From Bondarzewia mesenterica (lineage: Eukaryota; Basidiomycota; Agaricomycetes; Russulales; Bondarzewiaceae), in contig SGPL01000178.1 of the NCBI GenBank assembly GCA_004802705.1, forward strand, positions 1-57,546: a stretch of DNA of 57,546 bases, written 5' to 3'. The notes beneath the pieces are model-generated. The model saw only the letters and a list, made by a program, of their open reading frames with translations. It searched no databases and was not told the DNA's origin. Position numbers and translations under genes: made by a program. Below, piece after piece: positions 48,720 to 57,546 of this stretch. The stretch's first letter is position 1. Each line of letters begins with the position of its first letter.

Positions 48720-49870
48720 AACAATNATCTCAATCTTTCGCGAATATATAAAAAAAGTGTCTGAATGCCACTGACCCTGCTGGGCTACAATTTCTAGGAG
48801 TGTACCTCTCATCAACAATTTGAAAGCACCACTGATCCAAAAACTATGTCCTCNTTATAATTATCTAAGCTCAGCNGTAAACTAGACCTCATTGCATCTC
48901 ATCAANAACTACTTTTTTTGTCATCGGGGACCATTCAGAATTATTTTTGAATGTGAAGAATGGGGCATTATTAGGAAGGTCAGTGTTGCATGCAAGGTGC
49001 CATCATAGGGTGATTAGTGGTGAAGTAANATCATCAATGCCCATTATTGTGATGTTTACACTGTTCATCCCTGTGGTCTTCNAGTAGGGTATATAAAAAG
49101 TGAAGAATTTAGCGCTGTTGCACACTGTGCCTTCTGATCATCTAGCAGAGTGTGCGACATGTTTTTGTGGATTAAAATCCTTTTCACTACCTACAATAAT
49201 AAGCTCTCTTAAACTATTGTTCAATTAGATTCTCAGTTTGTGCACAAGTTATAGTAAAAATAGACACGATCATATGACATACTGACAGCAAGCTCAAAAG
49301 GTGATAGCAACTATGGCCTAAATGCCAGCGTTGAAGGAATTATTAAGATTAAGGCCTTTTAGCAAGGCTAGCATGTGTTCATACATTACTGACAGTCGTG
49401 GGAGGCATTTGGACGAAGAAGGGGCCAAATTTTTAACTCCTGCACATGCTCTGTGTAATTATGAACTGGCTTTCTAATCTGCTCCATTGATCTCATGCCA
49501 AAGCTTTAGGCTCACTATCCAGTTGGATGCTGAGCCAATTTTTGAAGTGCCACTTGAGGTGAATCCTGCAAGCAATGCATCTGAGGCAGGCATCCTATCC
49601 ACCTCACTGATATTGAATTCATCACAATATTGTGTGAATCTCAGCAGACCTGCTACATAGACTTCTCGAGTTTTTGCATCTATAAATGCTAGCATAACTG
49701 ATTGTTTGTGCAAGAATGCTCAATCACCAAAAAGTGTCTAGTCAAATAAGTTTTGGTATAGTGTGAAGAGAGTCATCCATTTATCAATATGGTCTCATGC
49801 AAGAGCAAGTGGTCTGAATATGGAAGGGGTGTACTCGCACCCTTCCTTGGGTCATCTAGATTGAGAAATT
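48720..49870 (-). pseudogene. Tyrosine recombinase of DIRS-like copy 2
   Basis: The N-terminal domain is open over 49474-49713 and reads LRFTQYCDEFNISEVDRMPA and a WIVSLKLWHEINGA block, typical of the helical DNA-binding half. In the catalytic domain (48720-48900) box II reads GHSFWISGA: His kept, Arg replaced by Trp (a C-to-T type change). The terminal block reads FFIYSRKIE with the candidate nucleophile Tyr kept. Confidence 0.75.
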
Positions 49871-50039
49871 TGTCTGATCGAGTTGCGCAGCAGGGATACC
49901 AGATGTCTGCCCAAGAATGCAGTTGGTGGTGGTCTTAACTCAATGGACGTGCTCAAAACTGGGAGCACTGACATGTGTCTGAGCCTATTCATGGATGATA
50001 TAAGGAATAAGCTCCTCCGAAAGTAAAATATTAAAAGAA

Positions 50040-50590
50040 AGGAGGGAATAACTATCGACCACAATCTCATGTGAGATAAGGTTGGCTTCTGAGTGGACAT
50101 ATTCATAGTCAAAAATGATGTTGTTGGATATACCAATCACCTCTGTGCATCGTATGCACTGGTTGACCATCCAATTATAACTGCGAACTCACTGGAAGGC
50201 ACTGATGACTCCTTGATTGTCACTATAAATCAGTATCATAGCATTCTGTATATCTGCAATTTTGCAGGTTCGTATGGCCAGCTCTATGGTGATCACTTTA
50301 ATCTAGCTTATGTCATAGTCTGCTCCTTGGTTCCAACCTTCTATCTACTTTCAGCCTGAGAATAGTGAGTTGTTTCATATCAATCTAATGCCTCATTCTG
50401 TGGAGGCGTCAACCTAGATGCCTAGGTCCTGTCTGGGTTCACGCACCCTGAGTGCGTGAAAGCTAGGTCCTTTTTCTAGTTCATTGAGCTACTACTGGAT
50501 TTCTTTTCACATGGGGGAATGTATCCACTATTCCTTGGGACGTCCTTGTGGCACCGACTCGAATTCTGCCATGAACACTGAAATTGCCAT
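50040..50590 (-). pseudogene. RNase H domain of DIRS-like copy 2
   Basis: The minus strand reads MILIYSDNQG near 50209-50235 (SDN motif) and, further down, a SEANLISHE block (about 50065-50095) equivalent to the SEDNLVDP block of copy 1. Stops and frame changes are present. Confidence 0.65.
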
Positions 50591-50639
50591 GAGGTATGAA
50601 TATCCTTGAGGAAAAATGAATGTGGCATGAATGAGAGAT

Positions 50640-51790
50640 CCATTAAGGCTCATCGCCTCTTTTAGTTAGCACCTCACATTCTTGAATCGCGTGATGAAGT
50701 TTTGTAATTTCTGTATGAGTTGAGTATGCTTTCTGTCAGTAAGTCTGACATTTTTTTAGGGATATTTCAGAAGAATCTGAGCAGGTAAAGCAGTCATTGA
50801 ATTCTTGTCCTTTAGAGATATGCCAAGGAACATTGAGAGAAGTGATAAGCAACTTCACTCCATCTCTATTGTAATCATATTAGAAAATAGTAGAGGAGTT
50901 TGGAAGCATGATGACTGCAAATGGGGTTCGAAACAAAGAGACATCGTCTACCCATTTGAAAGATGGGCGTACACTGACATCTCTCCAAACAATCATCGCA
51001 TCTGTGACTTCCCCTTGTAAGCTGATTGCTGAGGTGAGACTAAAGGGGATTGTATGATCTAAGTAATATTTTCCACAGTGTGTAACCACTAAGCCTTTTT
51101 TGTCATCAGAGTGGACAGGCGTCATCCTGAACGCCTTCTCGATGTCTAACATTGCCACCTATATACCAACAGGGGCTGTAGTGATCTACAAATGTATGGA
51201 TCAATCACACTATCCATCTTCATTATGGTTTTTTTAAGTCATAACATCAGAGAACATTATGTTCTCCATATGTGCCAATTAGCCTCGATTGAGAATAATA
51301 GTGAGCTAGTGATCTGCGAGCAATGCAAGAATGATTGAACATTTTGATCATGTGACAAAATTGCATGATCTGCTTTTAGGCGAGTGAAAAAACAAAGGTG
51401 AGAGGTGTCCTCACAGTGAACATCTCATATACTGCATGCTCAATTCTCCAATGAATTGAGCTTCTTGCAGTCTCATACTAGTGACTTCATGTGCATAGAT
51501 ATATTGCCAGTATCACGAGATATACCATCTCTCAGAAAATATATAAGGAGACTCACTGTATCTACGATAAGGGAAGCTGTGCCCCATTTGGTTGGATAAT
51601 CATTGCAGTCGATGAGATCATTAACAGAGTAGCCTTTATCTCCCTTAAATGAGATATTATGCACAATGTGTCTTTTTATCTTGTNGTCATCATCTTCCGT
51701 GATGACTACATGTACCAGGCATGCCGCGAAGTTACCCTTACAAAGTTTCATCATCTCCTCCTTCATGTAAGGGCCATCCATCCACCCTGT
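50640..51790 (-). pseudogene. Reverse transcriptase domain of DIRS-like copy 2
   Basis: N-terminal block 51473-51781 (MDGPYMKEEMMKLCKGNFAA, IVHNISFKGDKGYSVNDLID). Palm blocks lie in an open stretch 50880-51158: AMLDIEKAFRMTPVHSDDKK, GKYYLDHTIPFSLTSA and KWVDDVSLFR, the last with both catalytic Asp residues intact. The two open stretches are separated by stops near 51180-51460, so the domain is not functional as it stands. Confidence 0.8.
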
Positions 51791-53433
51791 GAGTATTTCT
51801 TCCTTGAGATATTTATTGATCCATTCATTATTNTCTGAAGGTCAGTAAGNGGGTATGATGCAATCTGGCAGAGAGGAGTTCAGTAGTCCAATATGAAAGC
51901 TGTTCATAATACTGTCCACAAGAAAAGGAAATTAGTTGATAAGACTGAGGTTTTTTAGGTAAATGTCGAAGGCGATAAAGTTGTATGGAGTGATCACTCA
52001 ATTGAGAATAGGAAAAAGGGAAGAAGAAGTTGATGAAAGTGAGATGGAGCTATCCTTCTTTAAGACAGAAGAGATGTTGAAAGGAATACTTATCCAACAC
52101 AGATTGGGTTGTGATTTTAAATCAGGGGCAGGCATCTTCAGCTGCATGGTGGGTATTTCCTCCACACAGGGAGCAACTGTGCCTTGCTTTCATATGGTGG
52201 GGGTCATTGCAGCNGTCTGGGCCTCAGAGGTTGAACCAAACACAGTATTTAATTTTTTCATCTTTTGCACATACAATCCTTGAGTTTTGATTGTCCCAAC
52301 ATGANCAGATTGATCTGCCTTTTTTGTTGAGTTTTGCCATGCATTTTCTAACTGTATGTCTAGCAGTTCTGTAGATGAGGCAAATCCTGCCTGCCAGTCA
52401 TAATGGGTTGCCTAATGAAAAGGGCTTGGAGGAANCTGATCTTAATTCTCGGGTATCGCGCCCACCATACAGGTGATGCCTTCTACTCAAAAAAGATCTG
52501 TTACNAGATGGTTCACCACTGAATCAAGCCTGCTTCTTCATCTTGTTGAGCCATTTTTNCATATTCTTCTTCTGCCAAGTGGTGCANGTACTTTCCAGAA
52601 GTACTTGCTACTTATCTTCATCGTGCGGGAAGGGATTTGTATGGTATTTGATTCTTTCTTTGATATTGAAGTCTCAGATGGCTTTGAATTCATCCTCAAA
52701 GTATGTGAGACTGTTGAGGGATTCAAAATGGTGAGTCCACCTTACTATAACTTTNTCATCAGCGGTGAGCTGTAGAAACTTTTTTATAATTTCCTCAGGC
52801 TTATCTTTATTGATCTGCTGCTAGCTGGCTTTCATCATTGAAGGCAAAAAAGTCGAGCAACATGAGATTTCCTCCTTTAATAGGTATTTTCTTCTTGAAG
52901 CCCGTTGCCTTCACTTATAACTCACCCAATTTTTCGTTCATGAATATTNAAAGCAATGCATATAGTCTATGACTGNCCATNATCAGAATATCCACATGGA
53001 TTCTGTACTATTAGTCGTACAAAGCTTTAGAGATCTCTTTTTTTGCCAAGAAGATTGGAGTATGCTTCTCTAGATTTATCATTCCAATTNATTCTCCTGA
53101 GGTGATCTCCTCAGAGTGGGCATTAGATCTATTAGATCTATTGTCCGTGGCCTTTTTCCTTGCCTCCAATTTGTTTATCATTCTGAACAGGGTATCTTTT
53201 TTAGATGGAGAAAGATTTNTGATCAACTCAATGATGTCTTTCACCACTTTTTCTGTGGCTGGTGGGGGAGGGGTGAAAGACAGAGCAGGGGGTGTGATAC
53301 CCNTCGATGTTTGCTGTACACTAGAAGTGCTTCCATTANTGTCATTAGTGCTGTCTTCNCTGATTCTTTCTAATCTTATTTGCGGGTTCATGCTGACAAG
53401 ATTAACTGGCTGACTGGAAGGAAGGTTTGACAT
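51791..53433 (-). pseudogene. Gag-like region and linker of DIRS-like copy 2
   Basis: Start MSNLPSSQ at 53433. The conserved helix KVVKDIIELI and NLSPSKKDTLFRMINKLEAR follow (53170-53290), then the CCHC knuckle region (about 52350-52385), where the second Cys reads Tyr (CLIYRTARHTVRKC), so the knuckle is broken. The second Cys/His motif near 52150-52185 is kept (CSLCGGNTHHAAEDAC). Confidence 0.7.
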
Positions 53434-53692
53434 GTTTTGAGCTAAGAAGAAGATAATTTGAGAGTTGAAGGCTCAGAAATTTGCTNAGAATATATGCTAC
53501 AGATAAGGGACAAGAGCAAAAGGGCATGGGAAGATTTCACTTCTGCATCCTGCAATCTCTGTCCCTCACTCTTGTGTTGCCCACTTGTTTACCATACTCA
53601 GCTCGACTCTTTCTGAACTCTGATTTAACTAGCCTTCACAATAGCTATTGTGTCTCACTCGCTTAACTTTGTAGCTATTGCTGCAGATGACT
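53434..53692 (-). promoter_or_regulatory. 5' leader of DIRS-like copy 2
   Basis: Counterpart of 11581-11835 with the CAATCTCTGTCCCTCACTC block and GTAGCTATTGCTGCAGATGA end. The 5' boundary is sharp because array B units begin at 53693. Confidence 0.6.
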
Positions 53693-53835
53693 AGACCCAG
53701 CTCATGCCNATTTGTATCATCTATTCTCATTAATAGTCTCAGACAGCTGGGCCCAGCCTATGTCCATTTCTATCATCTATCCTTACTGATAGTCTTGCCC
53801 TCACTGACAGTCTCAGACTACTAAGTAAACATTCA
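53693..53835 (+). repeat. 56-bp minisatellite array B, second part
   Basis: Two to three array B units (TAGTCTCAGACAGCTGGGCC, ATTTCTATCATCTATCCTTA) in the same orientation and type as 47391-48125, showing that one array was split by the DIRS-like insertion. Confidence 0.88.
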
Positions 53836-53839
53836 TAAT

Positions 53840-55275
53840 AATGTTAGTACCTTTTCTGATTGTGATAGCTAAGCTCAGCAAGTAGAAATATCAGGGTTCT
53901 TGAATTTATGTAGCAAATTAATGAATATGATTTGTGAGTAGNGATGATTAATATTCACTTAAAGTTCATATACTATAAGATATCAAAAAATACTGAAGCA
54001 TTCACTTCAGTCTTTACAACCTTGCCACTACTGCTCTTGGCAAATTATAATGTCTGAGAATTGGCTCAACTCCTCATACACTGTTACAAGTGGGTTATCT
54101 GATAACAAATGGCCAGCAAAAATTAAACAAATAAAAAGGATGTTTATATAGANTACAATTACTCACTGAATTACCTTACCNTGAGTCTTCTGCTAGTGAT
54201 NACATTAGCATATTCATAAATAAAAGCATCAGTGAGGTCATGAGTGAGGCTATCAGTGAGGCATCATTGAAGTTTGAGATGTCATCAAGTATAAACTTAT
54301 TAGATCAGTAAGAAAGATTAACATAATAAACCCAACAGTTTGAACAAAGAATAGTCTGTTGAATATATCTAATGAGAGCCAAGCTTGTTCTTACCTAACA
54401 ACCCCTCAACATCTGTATGAGAGGTTGATGCATATGCATAGAAAGATCTGCCAATATTGATGAGTGGCTTGCCCTTTTCAACTGGGTGCTTGGTATTGCT
54501 AATGAGTCATGTTATACTGCTAAGTTGTTCTCTCATTAAGCTNGTGATAAATTTGCTAGTGATGCCCTCACCAATGGATAGTTTTACTAAAGGATTAAAC
54601 AGTTTGTATTTTAAGACAAATAATTATGCAGAGAATGTGAGTGGATTCACCTCTCTTCTGAGTCATTTCTCTANACTTGTGGCTCATTTGACNTCACTTG
54701 CCTATCATTTCCTCCTAATTATAGAAAGTTTAGAATTACTAATAAGTTATTCAGTCTCACTCTCACTAGTGTATCTTTCAGCTTCACTAATGTATAGTTT
54801 AGCCCCTATAGNCTGTTTGGCATCTACTACAGTGATTGTATTGTCTATGNAATGATTTATAGATTGTGGTAAATTAAATATAAAAACTAAATTAAACCCA
54901 TACCTGAATCAAATCCTNCAAATAACATCTTTATGATTTAGTTATTATAATCTACTAATAAATCAATGTAAATGTTAAAATTATGATTATAAGACTAGAA
55001 TAACATACTGTTTATGCCCAGTAATAGTGAGAGTATAAAAATAATGAAGAGAAAAGTAAAGCAAAAATTGTTATCAGTGACAGAGAAATAAAAGAGCTTG
55101 AGAAAAAAACTAAGTTAACAAATCTAAGTGAATTGCAAATACAAATAAATAGATGTTGCAACTTCAGGTGGTTCAACTTTGAAACTTNTTTTCTTTTCTT
55201 TTTTAACTCCTACATCAACCACCCTCGCTTCTCACAATATTTATTATAATTTTTTTTTTACCATGTTATATACTA
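53840..55275. other. Spacer with weak coding scraps
   Basis: Corresponds in position to 2650-3690 of the first unit. The minus strand near 53980-54130 reads VYEELSQFSDIIICQEQ, weakly like the Gln-rich scrap there. The plus strand 54457-54855 is open with a Leu/Ser-rich, hydrophobic translation but no family signal; it may be chance in AT-rich DNA. Confidence 0.3.
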
Positions 55276-56200
55276 CTGCTAAGTATCAAGTGTTTATTTA
55301 TTGCATGTCTTGCTAAATTGCAGCCACCTTGACTGCTCATTCCTTGCCTACCATAATTAACATTAAAAGGTTTACTGACAAATTTGAAAAAGAGGTAGTA
55401 AGTGATTCAAATCTTCATTATTGAGTATACTGATTATTGCACTATAAGCTAATCTTATTCAATTGCAGAGGGACATGAAGATGTTGAAGTACCTTATTCA
55501 CCTCTCTCACATTGCCATCAGCATCATATTTAAGCTCAAGGAGGCAAAACATGCCCATTACAAACTCATTTATAGGAAAATTAAGTGTGATGATCCTTAG
55601 GTGGAGACATCAAAGTATAGTAGTTATCTTAGCACCCCAGAGATCAATGACTTAAAAGATAGTTAGTGGTGAGAAAGTAAGCAAATAATTTCATTCATGT
55701 ATACAATATATTTACTGTGATACAAGTCAAGCTACTATCACTATCCTTTTTTTTCCACCTTGTAACCTGACATCAACCTCCTAGAGGAAGAAGAGCCCTT
55801 ATTTCTAACTATTCACTAGTAAAGAATGACCATTAAGAGCTCAGCAGCCACTAAGGCTGAGGATGAGTAAACTGCCTATCTTAAGCCTTCCTGAGCATCT
55901 CAACTACAGGTGAAGGTTAAGCTAAACATTGTTAGCAGGGTGACAAAGGCAGTGGTGAAGGTTAAAGCAAAAGCTAAAAATCATAATATTAGCAAGGTCT
56001 CGATAAAGAGAAAGGAAAAGGACAGTGTCATTAATGAGGTCTTAGTGAAGGGCAAAGACAAGAAGAAGGAGGGTGATATGGGTAAGGACTCAGTAAAAAC
56101 AGGAGGGAAGATGAGAAAGATGAGACTTGTGAAGAGCTATGAGATCATTTAGAGTAGTGAGAATGAGCTGAAGGATGAGGAGCCTCCAGCAAAGAAGAAG

Positions 56201-56268
56201 GTAAGTGCTTATATTTATAATACATCAAATACGTTCATTATTATTCATAGAAGATCTCTGTTCTACAG
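56201..56268 (+). other. Spliceosomal intron in cysteine-motif gene copy 3
   Basis: GTAAGT donor and TTCTACAG acceptor, 68 bp, typical length for a basidiomycete intron; joins two Lys-rich coding stretches. Confidence 0.55.
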
Positions 56269-56317
56269 AAGGCAACCCCAGTGAGACCAGTGAAGAGAGC
56301 TTATACTGATTACCATG

Positions 56318-56352
56318 ATCATGACTATAATAATAATAATAATGACAATGAT
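56318..56352 (+). repeat. AAT microsatellite
   Basis: Run of AAT triplets followed by GACAATGATG, inside the cysteine-motif gene copy 3 (poly-Asn/Asp stretch). Confidence 0.75.
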
Positions 56353-56882
56353 GCACCTTACTTGAACTGTTAAAAGTTCAAATTATCATGCTACTTCATG
56401 TTGCACACTACATGCATGCCTTGACACTATCACAAGGTCAAGTGCAGCAAGTCAGTAAGTCAATTGAAGGAGGCAATCACTGAGGCAGTGAGGAATCATT
56501 CTCCTCCTTCAGACTTCAAGAGCACTCACTCATTCACTATAAATATTTTGTCCTCCTTAAAGCTTGCTTTCACTCACTGCTGCTGCCTATCTTTATCATC
56601 ACTGCTACTGCTAATGAAGACTGAGAGAGCACTAGCCCTCAAAAAGACTAGAAAGCCTAAAGTGAAACTAAGAGCTGCTGCCTCAATATCTCAGCCAAGG
56701 CATTTAATGACACTAAGAAAAGATGAGTGCATCATGATATCATATAATCTGAATGCTAACACTATTCTAGTTAAAGTTATCATCACAGTGCGACACTTCA
56801 CCATACTAGGTTAAGCTTCAGAGATACAGTTAGAAGGGCACTTGACCTCATCATTGAGCATCCTGTCAATAGCAAGTTTATA

Positions 56883-56960
56883 CTATTCAGTCCCTTATTA
56901 TCGTCTAAGACAGTTTGGCCGAACGTGCATTTTCGGTGACCGAGATGGTTCAGCAGACTT
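56883..56960 (+). repeat. Conserved head block H4 (forward)
   Basis: First 25 bases equal 937-961 except one transition. CpG dinucleotides (GGCCGAACGTGCATTTTCGG) are retained here where H1 and H2 have TG/CA, so this copy appears youngest. Confidence 0.75.
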
Positions 56961-57546
56961 GGGCCCAACTAGCCACTCACTGATGTTTTATACAGTTGGG
57001 CCCAATATCTCACTGAGATGGTCTGAGACAGTTGGGCTCAGCATCTTGCCCAGACCATCTTAGACGGTTGGGCCGATCAATATGAAAAATAACTCAGCGA
57101 TTGTCAGTGACCATCTAAGATAGTTGAGCTGATCAATATGAAAAATAGCTCAGTGATTGTCGGTGACCATCTGAGACAGTTGGGCCAATCAATATGAAAA
57201 ATAGCTCAGTGGTCATTGGTGACTGTCTGAGACGGTTGGGCCCAGCAATATAAAAAATAGCTCGATAGTCATTGGTGACCATGTGAGACAGTTGGGCCAA
57301 CCAATATGAAAAATAGCTTAGTGATTATCAGTGACTGTGTGAGACGGTTGGGCCGACCAATATGAAAAATAGCTCAGTGATTGTTGATGACCGTCTGAGA
57401 CAGTTGGGCCCAGCAATATGAAAAATAGACTCAGTAGTCATCGATGACCTGTGTGAGACAGTTGGGCCCAGCAATATGAAAAATAGNNCTCGATGGTCAT
57501 CAGTGATCATCTGAGACAGTTGGGCTCAGCAATATGAAAATAGCTT
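56961..57546 (+). repeat. 56-bp minisatellite array C
   Basis: At least ten units running off the window. Unit: CATCTGAGACAGTTGGGCCC, AGCAATATGAAAAATAGCTC, AGTGGTCATCGGTGAC; spacing 56 bp (for example CTGA at 57171 and 57227). CpGs are partly retained and divergence is low, so it is the youngest array. The core is the same as in A and B. Confidence 0.93.

Larger units (their letters stand above)
48130..53692 (-). mobile_element. DIRS-like retroelement, copy 2, inside array B
   Basis: Second copy of the 6320-11835 element, same orientation, about 5.56 kb, with the same order on the minus strand: gag, linker, RT, RNase H, tyrosine recombinase. Array B units flank it directly on both sides, so it inserted into the array. 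Catalytic RT residues are better preserved than in copy 1, but stops remain in every domain. Confidence 0.88.
55280..56820 (+). pseudogene. Cysteine-motif gene, copy 3
   Basis: Plus strand. The first recognisable exon starts near 55460 (QRDMKMLKYLIHLSHIAISI, then KLKEAKHAHYKLIYRKIKCD), and SSYLSTPEINDLKDS follows to about 55665, where a GTGAGAAAGTAAG donor region begins. The next exon is Lys/Glu-rich (KVKAKAKNHNISKVSIKRKE, 55910-56200) and ends in AAGAAG at a GTAAGT intron (56201-56268, 68 bp, TTCTACAG acceptor). The cysteine motif follows at 56369-56450 (LNC...SCYF...TTCMP...CHKVKCSKSVSQLKEAI-like, with the third motif partly lost). The C-terminal coiled coil seen in copy 1 is cut off by head block H4 at 56883, so this copy is truncated. 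Unknown function. Confidence 0.6.

Noticed and set aside
53102..53413. Plus-strand frames opposite gag of DIRS-like copy 2
   Set aside because: Antisense shadows; the minus frame matches copy 1.
57328..57510. Minus-strand frame with repeated peptide
   Set aside because: Simple translation of the 56-bp array C; not a gene.

Overview
This window looks like an old, heavily decayed, transposon-filled stretch of a filamentous fungus. An agaricomycete basidiomycete is most likely. No intact gene, rRNA or normal tRNA was found. The DNA is AT-rich and CpG is scarce by eye. Every recognisable protein is broken by stops, mainly TAG and TGA, and by C-to-T/G-to-A type changes. Short introns with GTAAGT/GTATGT donors, a KDZ transposase with its cysteine cluster, a TET/JBP-like dioxygenase relic just upstream of it, Ty3/gypsy chromoviral pieces and basidiomycete-type DIRS-like retroelements together give the host assignment. 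All family calls were made by translating by eye and comparing with remembered families; no database search was run.

Layout. 290-935: Ty3/gypsy integrase relic (+). 937-2645: a conserved 'head' block and an array of 56-bp repeats. 2690-3330: intron-containing gene scrap (-). 3700-5990: cysteine-motif gene, copy 1 (+). 6320-11835: DIRS-like element, copy 1 (-). 11900-15300: unrecognised 'WYD' gene, copy 1 (-). 16040-17850: TET/JBP-like dioxygenase relic (+). 18180-23520: KDZ transposase relic (+), split by a 1624-bp TIR element with a TA target duplication. 25540-26450: an inverted 56-bp array and a weak head. 26520-28500: unassigned coding scraps. 28850-32200: Ty3/gypsy pol (-), abutting an opposite Ty3/gypsy 3' end with chromodomain, purine tract and LTR (+, 32220-35175). 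35560-36420: unknown scrap (-). 38450-41060: WYD gene, copy 2 (+). 41450-43900: cysteine-motif gene, copy 2 (-). 45200-45966: inverted 56-bp array and head. 45967-47054: large palindrome built of ~160-bp repeats. 47055-48125: head and 56-bp array, interrupted by DIRS-like copy 2 (48130-53692), with the array resuming at 53693-53835. 55280-56820: cysteine-motif gene, copy 3 (+). 56883-end: head and a third type of 56-bp array.

Main interpretation (inference). The same order recurs: head, 56-bp array, cysteine-motif gene reading away from the head, then the WYD gene reading toward it. In the first case TET/JBP and KDZ follow, and an inverted 56-bp array closes the unit. This suggests a very large KDZ-type DNA transposon, about 25 kb as it stands and about 18 kb without its two later insertions, with tandem-repeat termini and at least three cargo genes. 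Parts of up to four such elements are present, two of them head-to-head at the palindrome.
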